Positions 54,501 to 64,000 of a stretch of 64,000 bases of DNA are shown here, one piece after another. The DNA is from Wyeomyia smithii. Its lineage: Eukaryota > Arthropoda > Insecta > Diptera > Culicidae. Position 1 is the first letter of the stretch. Each line of letters opens with the position of its first letter. A program made the position numbers and the translations under genes. Location: contig NC_073696.1 in the NCBI RefSeq assembly GCF_029784165.1, positions 175,016,912 through 175,080,911 on the forward strand, read 5' to 3'. The notes beneath the pieces are model-generated. The model searched no databases and was not told where the DNA came from. It saw only the letters and a list, made by a program, of their open reading frames with translations.

Positions 54501-57500
54501 ATCAACAAGCCCGACGTTTATTGCGACAGTTTTTTGTCTGTTGAGTTTTGCTCCGGCTGCTCGTTCGAAGCGGTCGAAGAGTTCATGGATGGCTTCAATC
54601 GCATACATGCTGGTGACTACCACAGATATATCGTCTGCATAGGCCACCACGAGATCGGGGTCGACCTGTTGCTCCAGCTGGTTGAACATGGACATCGGGT
54701 CTCCCTGCAGAACCGAACGTTCGATGGCGAAACGTTGCGAAGGATGCCCGTTCACTAGCAGCTAGGGTTTGCAATATTCCCGTAAATAGATTTCCCGGGA
54801 AACGGGAATGAAAAATCTCATTTCCCGGGAATTCCCGGGAACCGGGAAAGGAAAAAATCCTTAGCAAAAATGAGATTTCAAATAAAGTTTATTAGTAAAA
54901 AGTTTCAAACAATCGATTACAATTAAATTATCAATTGAAGAACAAAATTTATTCAAGTTCACTCCAGAAATTCATGAACAATCGTCTATCAATCGCCTCA
55001 GTTCCGCTGACAATTTTTCGTTAGGCCCAAATAATGTAGTTCCCTGCTGTAAAACTTTGCTTAAGATCGCTGAATCACCGCTGGTGTCTGATTTCTAAAA
55101 TACTTCTAAATCACCGATTCCAGCTCTTGCTACATTTCATTAGAAACTGAAGAGTCCAATACTTTTAGTTTGTTGAAGATAAAGCTGAGTGTTTGGCAGC
55201 CAGATTTTGGAACATTTGAATGCCTTCGTATTTAATGTGAAATGGCGGCCACGTCCCAAGTTACACTGACTGAGTTTTATTAATTTATTTATTTCTGGTC
55301 GAATTGATTTACGGGTTTCAATTTCTTTTATCAATTAACAGGTTTCAAAATTTTTTGTTATAAACAAAGAAAAAATCAAGCAACTATCCGCGTAGAAGTA
55401 AACTCACTAGCGAAAAAAAGTCATGAGACGAAGAAAATATTTCATAATTTATCGTTTACTGAATAAGACAGCATATATTTTTGACAAATAAATTAAGCAA
55501 ATAATTTGATATTACACGGCAAGCAAATATTGATCGTCGTTTCAAGCAAATATTTGCTTCGTATAATGCACACTATGGAGCTGCTCTACACTTATACGAC
55601 GTAAGTTTCGTGTTTTGATACGATATTTAATTTTATTGCAATATTGTATGGCAAATTTTTCGAGGAGCTCGGGAATCCCGGGATCCCGGGAATCAATATT
55701 CCTATTCCCGGGATCCGGGAATCCCGGGAAAAGGCAATTCCCGGGAAATCGTTCCCGGGATTGCAAACCCTACTAGCAGCCGAGAGAAAGATTTTTCGGC
55801 AAGACGTTCTAGCAGGCCGACGAAGGCTGGGTTTATTCCCAGCTGCAGCATGGTTTCGTAGAGGAAAGGATGAGACACCCGATCGAAGGCATGATCGAGA
55901 TCATAGCTTATCAGCTTCCCTTTTTGCTTCGTCGCTTTTAGCTCTACAATGCGGTCTTTTAGAGAAAGAGTGGCTTCGAAGATTGAGTGTCCGTCGTTTG
56001 CAAACTTCAACACACGGTTAGTTTTTACCACGAGCTCGAGACGTGCTTTCAATATTCTCCCGAGAATTTTAAAGTCCGCGTTCAGAAGACTGATAGGACG
56101 ATATCCTCGTGCAGTGTTCGCCGTTCCTCTCTTTCGGAGTAGCAGGATAACCCTGTTGGCAAAATCGGCTGGTATTTCCGAAGTTGGGGCCTCGTTCAAA
56201 ACGAGGTTCAGCTCTCGATGGATGACATCAAATGTTAGTTGGTAGAATTCAACGGTAGCCCGTCGCTTCCCGCTGCTTTCCTTTTCGCCGATGTGCGTAT
56301 AGCTATCTTAGCTGTTGTTACCTCTTGCCGGTCGTCTTCAGGGATAATTCTACCGCATTGGAAATAGGTCCGCGCTGCTTCGTTTTCGTTTGTCGCTGGG
56401 TATAGTTGCCTGAAATACCCAAGCAGGTGGTTTTCGATGGCTACGGAGGTGGTTTTTTTAAAGGGGGGGATTTGTTAGTAGCTTAAGTATTTATGATAAA
56501 TATTAGTAAGTAATGAGTATGTGTGTCCAATCACAAATGGTAACTTCTCAACACTGTTTTTTGTAAGATTTGGACCACTGCGACCATTATTTTGATCTTT
56601 TGTGGTATCTCAACACTGTTAGAAATTGTTAATTTTAATTGTTAGGATTTGTTTGCTTTCGCAATTAGGACTTATCATTCGTAGGGATTTGAACCTACTT
56701 GTCAGAAAAGGGGAAGTAAACTTACAACTAATTTAACTGCTAACTTATTGGCTATAAAGAGAGCTTATCGTAGCAATTGAGGATTGCAACGACCAGTAAG
56801 TCTCTACGGAGGTGATTAAAGATTCGTTGTCTTCGCCAAGCAATTCGGTGATGGTGGTTGGTGGTCACGTTAACATGGAACAACATGGTGCATATGTATA
56901 AAACCAGAGTCATAGTTATACGCAAAAGGTTTTGAACGAAACTAATGTCTTTTCAATTGCTAATGATTCAATGACACTTTTAAATGACTGGATTCATGAA
57001 AGTGAATCGATCAGTGAATATTTTCATCAATTTATTAGAAAAATTATCGGTTGCTGGATGTACTACTCCAACGAAACATGTCTTCTGAAAAACATTACCA
57101 TTACCAGTACACATCTCGACGCTATCAACAATGGTTAGTGCTAGGTAAGTTTAATGACTTGGCGCCGTCTAGTACATTGAAAATATTCTAGAGCATTAAT
57201 TGCATTATGCTCAACACACATTCGTTATCCAGGTTTGTATCATAATCAAAAGTTACGCCAATTTCGCGCAATATTGAAGTGGTTCCGCACCATTTAACTT
57301 TTGCGTGCAGATATGTTGGCACACAACAAAAAACAAATATTAAATCACTTGTTAATTATGATATTCTGTAAAGCAATTCCTATTGACAAAGATTGAGAAG
57401 CAAAGATGAGTACATAGCACATTTATTGAACGTTCTATTTCCTCATTCATTCGACAGTTCAATTATTTTTTAAACTTGTTTTTTATTATATATTTGTGTG

Positions 57501-60500
57501 TGCAGCACACGTTTTATTTGTCACTTCATATGAAAACTACACGAAATTTGGGAAGCCCGGTTCCCTAGGTCCTAATGGGGTAAATGTGAGGATGCAATGA
57601 ATGAAGTAGAGTTCTTTTATTGCAATAAAACCAGACTCAGCAGAACTTGCAACTCATGGCTCATACACAGCGTTGTTGGGGTAAGGACCTCACAATTCGC
57701 ATTTACAATTCAATTCGCTGTTGAATTGGTCACGGTCTGCTTGAAGTAGATATCGATTGACACTGAAAAGTCGACTAACGCTAACAATTAGGATAGTACA
57801 TTTACCAGAGCTGTGCAAAATCAAATTCCAGATCAAGGTTTATGAGAAATAGACCAAGTTCCAAAAACGTCTCGTTTACGAATGTTAGCTACAGTTGCAT
57901 AACTTGCAGTGTTTGACTGCAATAGCTAGTTACAATTCACTAACAAAGCTTACAATTCACTAACAAAGCTCAAAAAAGCTAAAATCAACGTTGTGAATGT
58001 TCAGTGTGGAATTAACAGATTAAAATAGGTTGCTTTCAAAATATGTGAATAGAATAACGCATTAATCCAACAAAAGCAAAAAAAAAAAGAAAACAAAGCA
58101 GTAACTGTAATGACTTGTTTAAAAACAACAGGAACTGAAGCAAAGCCTTGGTGATACATTTCGCTATTGGAACTTTTGTTCATTATGTACAGACTTCGCG
58201 GCCGGAATTCGAACAAACGACAACTGGCTTGTTAGGCCAGCATCGTACAGGGGATAGATAAAATGATTTAGACATGCGAAATTTTGTCATTTTTGAAATG
58301 ACATTAACTTTACGCAAAATGCATCAATTTTTTCGCAACAGGTTTCTTTTCGCTGGAGAAGTTTACTAAATCCCTAACATTTCTTGCAACTAGACGTAAT
58401 AAACGGACAACGGAATTGTTCGGTTTTTCGGAGTGTTTTAAAATTTACATTTTTGCAATGCATGGAAATTTTTCTGACATCTTGTTTTATTGAGGTTCAT
58501 ATGTTGTCAATTAGCTAGTATTCATTCTGATTGTAGTGGTATGCAAAAATCGTAAATCTGTCAAGGAACTGGCGAGATATGAAATATTTAAGTATAAGTG
58601 TTGTTTCCAGCAGATTTTTTCCCTATTGGGTACATATTCCACTGCGACCAGTTAGTAGTTATGTGCGGTATCTATAGGTAAGACCCTGAATATTGTGAAT
58701 GTACTGGTAAGAGCGGCAAACCTACTGAGTGGTAATGTGAAATCATGTACACTAAAGTCGCTTTTTACGCGGGGGATACGTGTCGCGTAAAAGGAAACCG
58801 CGTGAAAAAAAACAGCGTAAATTTCGGAATCCGCGGTAAAAAATCGCGTAATTTCTGGAATCCGCGTAAAAGAAACAGCGTAAATCCCGAAATTCGCCTA
58901 AAAATAGCCGCGTAAAAAACCCCGCGTGAAAAACGTGTAAAAAGCGACCTTAGTGTACGTGGCACCGTCTGGGTGATAAGTGGTCTGAAGCAGTGCGGCC
59001 GGCAAGGGTGCCTAAAATCAACTTAAATTTGTTCCCAGATATCTCTGTGCAAGCTGATTATTATCACTTGCGTATTAAGCCCAAGACGTGAAATAAATCA
59101 GACTTGGAGGACGATATTAGACTGAAAAACGCAGTATCGAATTGCAAAACCTGTATCTAAATTTCTTATGCTAGTGCTTCGCTAAGGGGGCCGCGGAGCT
59201 TTTTGTGTTTAGCGAAAGGGGCCGCGGAGCCAAAAAGTTTGAGAACCACTGGTCCTTTTTCTTCTAAATCAATACATCTAAATAATGACGAGAGATAGAG
59301 AAAGGTTGTCAATGGACAACTTGTAGAGAATTGTTTAAACTTTCATGTAAAAATAATAAAAAACTTAATGTAAAATTCTGCACTGAAAAAAAAATATTGA
59401 AAAATGTAAAGTAATTTACAAAAAACGATCATCTTAGATATTTTCTAAACACGTTCTTTCAATAGATTTTGGTGGCGAACCAGCCTGTGGCCGAAAGCCA
59501 CCTTAATAAAGTAATAAAAAAAATCTTTTAATAGACAATTTAAAATTTATATTTAATTTAATTTAATTTATTTACAGACCAGTTTTTCTAACAAAAACTT
59601 TTTCGTGTGCTATGTACCCAACATGAAAAAAAAACCTGACAAAACAACACCCATATTTTAATAATTCATATCTCGATGTTTCCTTAACGAATTATCGAAC
59701 ATTGAGTACCAATGAACTCGGAATGAATACTAGTTTATTGGCTACATAAACACTCCGGAACATTTCCGGCGTCTGTTTATCACGTATAGTTTGTAGGTAA
59801 TGCTAAAAAACTAGGAAACTTTTTCAGTAAAACGAAAACTATTGCGTCGAAATTAATCCATTTTTCCTAAAATTATGCTCATTTTAAAATTGACAATAAT
59901 TGGCTGTCTCAATCATTTGTCTATCCCCTGTACTTCGAGACCAGCTAGGGGTTCATCGGGAACTAAAAAATTAAAATATCGAAAGGCGTCTTGAAGCAAA
60001 GTCTTCTACAATGATTATCAAAATGCCAAAGCATACTCGAAAATAAACAAAAAACTATAACGTTAAAAATACAAACACTATGTTACTCAGATACATAGTT
60101 TCTTTCAGAATTTTTATGTTGAAACATTGAAATTGTCTCATAATCTTGAAGCTTTGACACACTATAGTAAAGTTCTCGAGAGATTTACGGGCTTCAGAAT
60201 CTGAAGCTTGTAGAAGTTAGCAACACCAGGGAAATAGGTTATACGAACAGAAACGGAAATGGGATAAAATGTTATAAAGCCATAATACCTACTTAAATGC
60301 GGATGTAGAGAGGGCTGGAACTCACTGTGTTGCCACTCGGCCCGGGTGTTTTCTTCGTTGGTCGGTGGGTTACCATCATCATTGCCGGCAAGATAATTAA
60401 CGCACTGTTCGACCTGTGGAAACCCGTCTATCGACATTGAACGTATTTCTTGGGGTGTGAGATCGACACAAAGCGTCCAAATGCCGCCGTTCATTGGCAC

Positions 60501-61639
60501 CAGAAACACATTGGCTCGACTGTCTACAGCTGGTTTGTTGAATTTGGTCCCGTATCGTCGAGGCAGCTCAGGTTCTGTAGCGAATGATAAAAATATCGAT
60601 ATATTTATATATGAAATACCTACAAACTGACAATAGCTTGTTTACCTCTGCCTTTCGTTTCCCATGATCTTCGGTGCACTTCAGACACTGAGAACTTGGC
60701 AGCCCGTCCATCCAAGTACCATTCTAGATCGATTGAAGATTTGTTGCTCAGTCGTTCTAGCTGGTCTCGATTCCAGGACACATGTTCCCAGTGATCGGTC
60801 ATGATGGCTGCACATAGCATCGCTGTTGCGCTAGATGTCATTAGCAGAGTAAAGAAAAGGAAAAGAACTGGTGGAGGCATCAGACAGCATGTAGTGTTGG
60901 GCTGAGTTTGGTGTTGTGTGGTGGAAGTAATGGTAGCGCCGCCTTGCCCTGTAGTTGTGGTCATTGTCGTCGCCGTCATCCGTTGCATACTAGGCTTGTA
61001 GTGCGAATAATAATAGTTATCAATGCTTGGAGATATATCGTAACTGCTACCGACTAGATAATCTTCGTTTGAGTTATAGTTGATGTTATTATTGGTATCA
61101 TTTGATGAACAATTTCCACTGTTTAGGGCGTCATAATCGTACTGGTAGTACTGGTGAGATTGTTGCCGTCGGTGACTTTGCGTCGTCGGTTGCAAGTGAT
61201 ATCGGTTGGAGTTGTTTCTATGTATTACCGGCCAACTGCGGGTTGTGGATTTGTTTTTAACGTAATCTGTAGATTGGGAATCCACGGTGGCTGCTGTATC
61301 GGGTTTTGTGGCTGGGTTAATGTTGACGCCGGGGTCCTTAATTGTTATATGATTTTCTATGTTGTGGTGATGGAAACTGTCACTGTTGTCGAGTGTGGAT
61401 GTAGTTTCAAAAAGATTTGGTTTATTGTTTGCACTGTTATTTCCAGCTTCTGCACCCAGCTCGAACGCGACCGTGTTTCTGATATATGGTATTTGTGGGC
61501 AGGCGGGCAGGATATTCGGTAACGGCAGAGTGTATGTTGTGACGGTCGAAGCAGCTGGCAGAGAACGGGTAGTCACTTTTATTTTACAGCCACCCGATTT
61601 GGCTTTTTCGAGTCATAAATCCGTGTCACGTTTCTTCAT
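51573..61639 (-). CDS. Claudin/PMP22-like four-pass membrane protein
   Basis: Exons on the minus strand: the first coding exon ends at 60646 (open from 61612; first in-frame ATG in the open part at 60986-60988), then 60574-60326, 52979-52842 and 51847-51573 (stop TGA 51573-51575). All junctions are GT-AG and in phase. Membrane segments: VLFLFFTLLMTSSATAML in exon 1, SCSLVCLIILGSAALVGAF in exon 3, VLVTGVMYLLA plus LFALFTLMII across exons 3-4, and WVGVVLCTFTSFLWILL in exon 4. Between segments 1 and 2 the extracellular loop has GGIWTLC ... EQC, the W-GLW-C-C motif of the PMP22/EMP/claudin superfamily. Such proteins form septate junctions or act as channel subunits; which fly gene it matches I cannot say. 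The N-terminus is unusual: about 235 N/T/S/Y-rich residues before the first segment, if the long frame is used. An upstream ATG (61639) is separated from it by an in-frame UGA. Confidence 0.8.
51904..52161 (+). mobile_element. tRNA-derived SINE, copy 2, 12-bp TSD
   Basis: TTATTTTTCGGT flanks it at 51892-51903 and 52162-52173. It sits in the last intron of the claudin-like gene, antisense to it. B box GTTCGATTCCC at about 51970. Confidence 0.9.
52174..52841. other. Rest of the last intron of the claudin-like gene
   Basis: It has a short tandem (ttgtacg, about three to four units, 52263-52289) and no other feature. Confidence 0.4.
53296..53721. mobile_element. MITE built of ACGCGGATTCCGGAATTT minisatellite, copy 1
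   Basis: The ends tacactaaggtcgcttttca and the inverse of tacactaaagtcgcttttta. Between them are about nine units ttttttacgcggattccggaattt. All three frames are open because of the unit sequence and give repeats like YADSGIYAVF; this is not a protein. Confidence 0.8.
53722..54059. other. Intron sequence
   Basis: No feature was recognised; it may contain the 3' end of the LINE to the right. Confidence 0.3.
54060..56440 (-). pseudogene. LINE reverse transcriptase relic split by a hAT MITE
   Basis: Minus-strand pieces show KAAGSDGLP (about 56265), GYRPISLLNADFKILGRIL, LISYDLDHAFDRVSHP (56199-55780), then SVLQGDPMSM, VVAYADDISVVV (YADD active site) and AGAKLNRQKT (54755-54351). The end shows C-x2-C (NCLHC) and, after a frameshift near 54235, LEHKFSGCARVAHA, a CCHC knuckle. 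This order is typical of L1-like non-LTR elements. Breaks: a one-base loss near 56256, lack of the residues expected between GDPMSM and the YADD region, a shift near 54370, and the insertion at 54763-55772. It lies in the large intron of the claudin-like gene, in the same orientation. Confidence 0.85.
54763..55772. mobile_element. hAT MITE, TAGGGTTTGCAAT ends, perfect 8-bp TSD
   Basis: TAGGGTTTGCAAT and its exact inverse bound it; CTAGCAGC duplicates at 54755-54762 and 55773-55780. Removing it and one duplicate rejoins the LINE frame exactly. Subterminal CCCGGGAA palindromes lie at both ends. Confidence 0.92.
56441..58135. other. Large intron, middle part
   Basis: No gene or element with readable ends. 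A 20-bp direct duplication (acaattcactaacaaagct) lies at about 57931-57970. Short frames here look random. Confidence 0.35.
58136..58247 (-). mobile_element. Feilai-type SINE, 3' part (other part at 59931-59955)
   Basis: On the minus strand GATGCTGGCCTAACAAGCC, then a B-box-like TGTTCGAATTCC, then CACCAAGGCTTTGCTTC are those I associate with the Feilai SINE of Aedes. Its 5' head (CTAGCTGGTCTCGAAG) continues at 59931-59955, so the SINE was split by the Tc1-like element between. Confidence 0.65.
58749..58958. mobile_element. ACGCGG minisatellite MITE, copy 2 (inverse)
   Basis: It has the same tacactaaagtcgcttttta ends as 53296-53721 with fewer and more diverged units (tttcggaatccgcg). Confidence 0.75.
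59160..59256. mobile_element. hAT-type terminus CAGTGGTTCTCAAAC
   Basis: On the minus strand CAGTGGTTCTCAAACTTTTT is followed by GGCTCCGCGGCCCC, given twice (59180-59235). This is a hAT-like end; the other end is not evident. Confidence 0.5.
59471..59525 (+). mobile_element. Very short retroposon tail
   Basis: ggtggcgaaccagcctgtgg, a small hairpin (gtggc ... gccac), aataaag and an A run look like the 3' end of a LINE. Near direct repeats tctttcaatagat and tcttttaatagac flank it with two mismatches. Confidence 0.45.
59956..60325. other. Right end of the large intron
   Basis: No feature except the splice donor of the 60326-60574 exon (gtgagt). Confidence 0.4.
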
Positions 61640-61717
61640 TTTGTCAGTGGTGTTATCTATATTTATTTTCGACTTTGTTCTGTTAATCTTCGATCTTATT
61701 TTGTCGGTAATGCCTGG

Positions 61718-64000
61718 CTGAAATATGAGATAAATTCAAATATGTATACATAATATATGTCAAAAAGGTGGCGAGAGAAAACTAATTTTGAGTTTTTGAT
61801 TTGGATAGAAATGGATTTTCATAATAGGAACTTTAAAGTCATTTTAGATCATTACTATTTTGAAAGAAAGCTTAAGTTTTTTTAATCAGAGTCACTCAAT
61901 CATATTCCTCCGTTCCAACAAATCAACCAACGTTTTTTGAACCAAGATGACATAACGTCTTGGATGTAAAGCGTGTTTGGAAGTTACTTAGTTTATTTCA
62001 AATTGTAGTCTTTTGAGAAAACTTTCAAACAGAAAGGTACCATCTTTCATCAACAGGTTGGCGATGGCCTCTTCGATGGGAAACAGGGTGGCAATTCTTT
62101 TGTATTTTTTTGTGAAACTATTGATAAATTAAGAACTGTTACAGTTGAGCTGTTATTTTTTGATACTCAATAAACCAATAACGGTTTAACCAAAGTGTAA
62201 TCACTATTATTCAGTGACTTTTTAGTTTTTTTGGTACATACACCGATAGTCTTAACGGTCGGAAGGAGTAAAACAACCCGCAAACGTTTCATAGTTTTGA
62301 ATCATAAACTTGTTATTCAGAAAAATCTTTGTTATGAAAAATTATATCAATTGCAAAGACATTCAATAATTTGTCTACACGCTTGAAAGGTTATAGTGTT
62401 TAAAAAATGTTTATAAAAGATTTGTTTTGATGCAGATTGACTTTGTAGATTATTTTTTCTTTCAGGTACTTGAAAAGTTTTCTATGAAACAGTTGAATAA
62501 ATAACGTGAGAATTGCTCATCTCCGCGACAATGGTACCAGGACGAAAATGATAAAATAATAAATTCATGTAGAAAATTTTCCGCTATTATTAATTATGTT
62601 TAGACAACCATACATAACACAGTTTTTATCTGATAAATTGTGGATTTACCTGTTATTGTAATGAGTCAGAGCCTTTGTGGTGTACTCTGCGGACTCCAAG
62701 GTTTTACCTTGCTCTCTGGTGGTATATCCTTTCGTAGAAATCGGACAATATTTGTGCAGTTTCTACAAGTGTAATCCGGTTTTCACCGCTGCACAATACT
62801 GTAGCGAACGAAAGCACTATGAACTACTTTCTCTGAACATCCTCAAATATTTTTTTTCAGTTTCGTAGAACACTTTTAGTAATAGTACATATCAAAATGT
62901 TTTTGGTGAGATATAGCGTATTGATTTCGTGTGATAAATGATGAAAACATCCAATAGTTTCCTTTTATCAAGGAAAAAAAATATTTACTTTGAACCTATT
63001 CTCGAAGGACACTAGCACACTTTTCCCGCAGTTCTCACGAAATGTCAGTTTCTTTAATTAAGCAAAATATGATCATGAACCAATAAAAACATTCAAAAGA
63101 TAGACTATACCGAAGAAGATTTTGGAAAGAAAAGTAACCGTTTCGATGAACTATATTCGATTTTAATTTTTCAAAACTGTTTTCTTTTTTTTTCAATTTA
63201 TGGTAACGAACGGACGGGATTAGATATAGGTCCTTTCGTGCCAAGCTCTCGCGGTACTGTAGTTCTTTCTGGGCGAACTACATCTGCTATAGACTTATCG
63301 CAGCAGTAAAATTCTTTGGGAAGAAATCGTTTTCGCCCAATGTTTACTATGCTTTAAGCACGCATACACCCCCAAATCGGAACTGGTGGTCCAAAGCGTG
63401 CGCACTGTCGGTTTAGGAACGGAAAATCAATACGGGATAAACTGTGTGCCAGTTGTTTTTTCTCCTTACAATGTTTACTGGCGTTTAAACGAGTTGTGTG
63501 AGTAAGTCTAGTACGGATTTGATGTGAGCTAGGAACAAGACATTTAGACACGTGATAGTATCCTTATTTTAAATCGTGAGTATAGTTTTTTGTTTTCGGC
63601 TGAAAATTGATGCAATTCGGTGCAATTACTATTCGCATACACTTTATCAGATGTCTGTTCTTTTCATGTCACCAAACTGAAGCTTTGTTTCGCGAACAAA
63701 GAAGTGCCAACTTGTATATAATAGACCTACCGGTGTATACTGTGTGTGTGCATATAAATAACAATTAGATTTCGTGGTGTGTACTTATGATAAGGTAAAA
63801 TAAGCGAATACAGCGTAAAATAAATTTGTTTCTTGAAATCTTCTTATCTTAATGAGCAGTTTTGTTTATTTTTAAGTTGAGAACTGCATTTTTGTTCTAA
63901 AAAAATATCTCTGAGTTAGTGCTCACTGTCGAATATTGATTATATCGCAAATATTGAATTGGATGTTTGGATTGGATGTTTTTTTAAACATTATATTCTA
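61718..64000. other. Upstream flank of the claudin-like gene
   Basis: A splice acceptor (atatttcag on the minus strand at 61718-61726) suggests that a further 5' exon lies upstream to the right. I found no exon, gene, RNA or clear transposon in these 2.3 kb. Confidence 0.4.

Larger units (their letters stand above)
58248..59930. mobile_element. Tc1-like element, CAGGGGATAGA ends, TA target, nested
   Basis: The ends CAGGGGATAGATAAAATGAT and the inverse of CAGGGG ATAGACAAATGATT, with TA outside at 58246-58247 and 59931-59932. Arms of about 90 bp pair imperfectly, and a second inverse pair lies at 58500-58640 and 59598-59735. No transposase was seen. Relatives: 42814-45420 and 20461-21000. Confidence 0.75.

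Noticed and set aside
61154..61721. Plus-strand frames of 111 and 122 codons
   Set aside because: Antisense to the N/T-rich exon of the claudin-like gene.

Overview
This window looks like nuclear DNA from a mosquito, most likely a culicine (Aedes-like). Five gene models have clear animal orthologues: PDCD6/ALG-2, SLC25A26, DALRD3, CLEC16A/ema and SF3B6. They use short insect introns of roughly 45-85 bp. They sit in a sea of nested transposons that includes a Feilai-type tRNA SINE, DD37E mariner relics (the ITmD37E type known from mosquitoes), hAT, Tc1/mariner-like and MULE-like MITEs, LINE fragments and one Ty1/copia element with an intact polyprotein. The genus is an inference; nothing here fixes the species.

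Left part (1-16.6 kb) is gene-rich. It holds the 5' part of PDCD6 (minus, cut by the window edge), then an about 4.2 kb nested hAT block, the mitochondrial SAM carrier SLC25A26 (plus), a small single-pass membrane protein of unknown role (minus), the tRNA-binding protein DALRD3 (plus) and the complete ten-exon CLEC16A/ema gene (minus, 1053 codons). Neighbours are arranged divergently or convergently and are separated by small spacers or MITEs.

Middle part (16.6-51.5 kb) is mostly mobile DNA. One conserved gene, the splicing factor SF3B6, lies at 22.7-23.2 kb. Around it are several layered DNA transposons whose outer ends and target-site duplications (TSDs) can still be read, a 1.7 kb higher-order tandem repeat (25.3-27.0 kb), the copia element (27.5-31.8 kb), three SINEs (one of them just past this stretch, in the next gene's intron), a THAP-domain exon relic, an unrecognised spliced ORF on the minus strand (37.4-38.3 kb), and a pogo-like element carrying eight copies of a 16-bp motif.

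Right part (51.5-64 kb) is one minus-strand gene for a four-pass claudin/PMP22-like membrane protein. Its coding exons lie at 51.6, 52.9, 60.4 and 60.6-61.6 kb. Its 7.3 kb intron has absorbed a LINE that was itself split by a hAT MITE, a SINE split by a Tc1-like element, and minisatellite-bearing MITEs. The open 5' coding region is preceded by an in-frame ATG and UGA. The last 2.3 kb shows no gene I can support.

The host genes look like unrelated housekeeping or signalling genes (calcium sensing, SAM transport, tRNA modification, endosome/autophagy, splicing). I see no shared pathway or operon-like system. No tRNA genes, rRNA or CRISPR arrays were found. Coordinates of exon junctions come from reading splice sites and conserved protein matches by eye; protein family matches are from memory, not from a database search.
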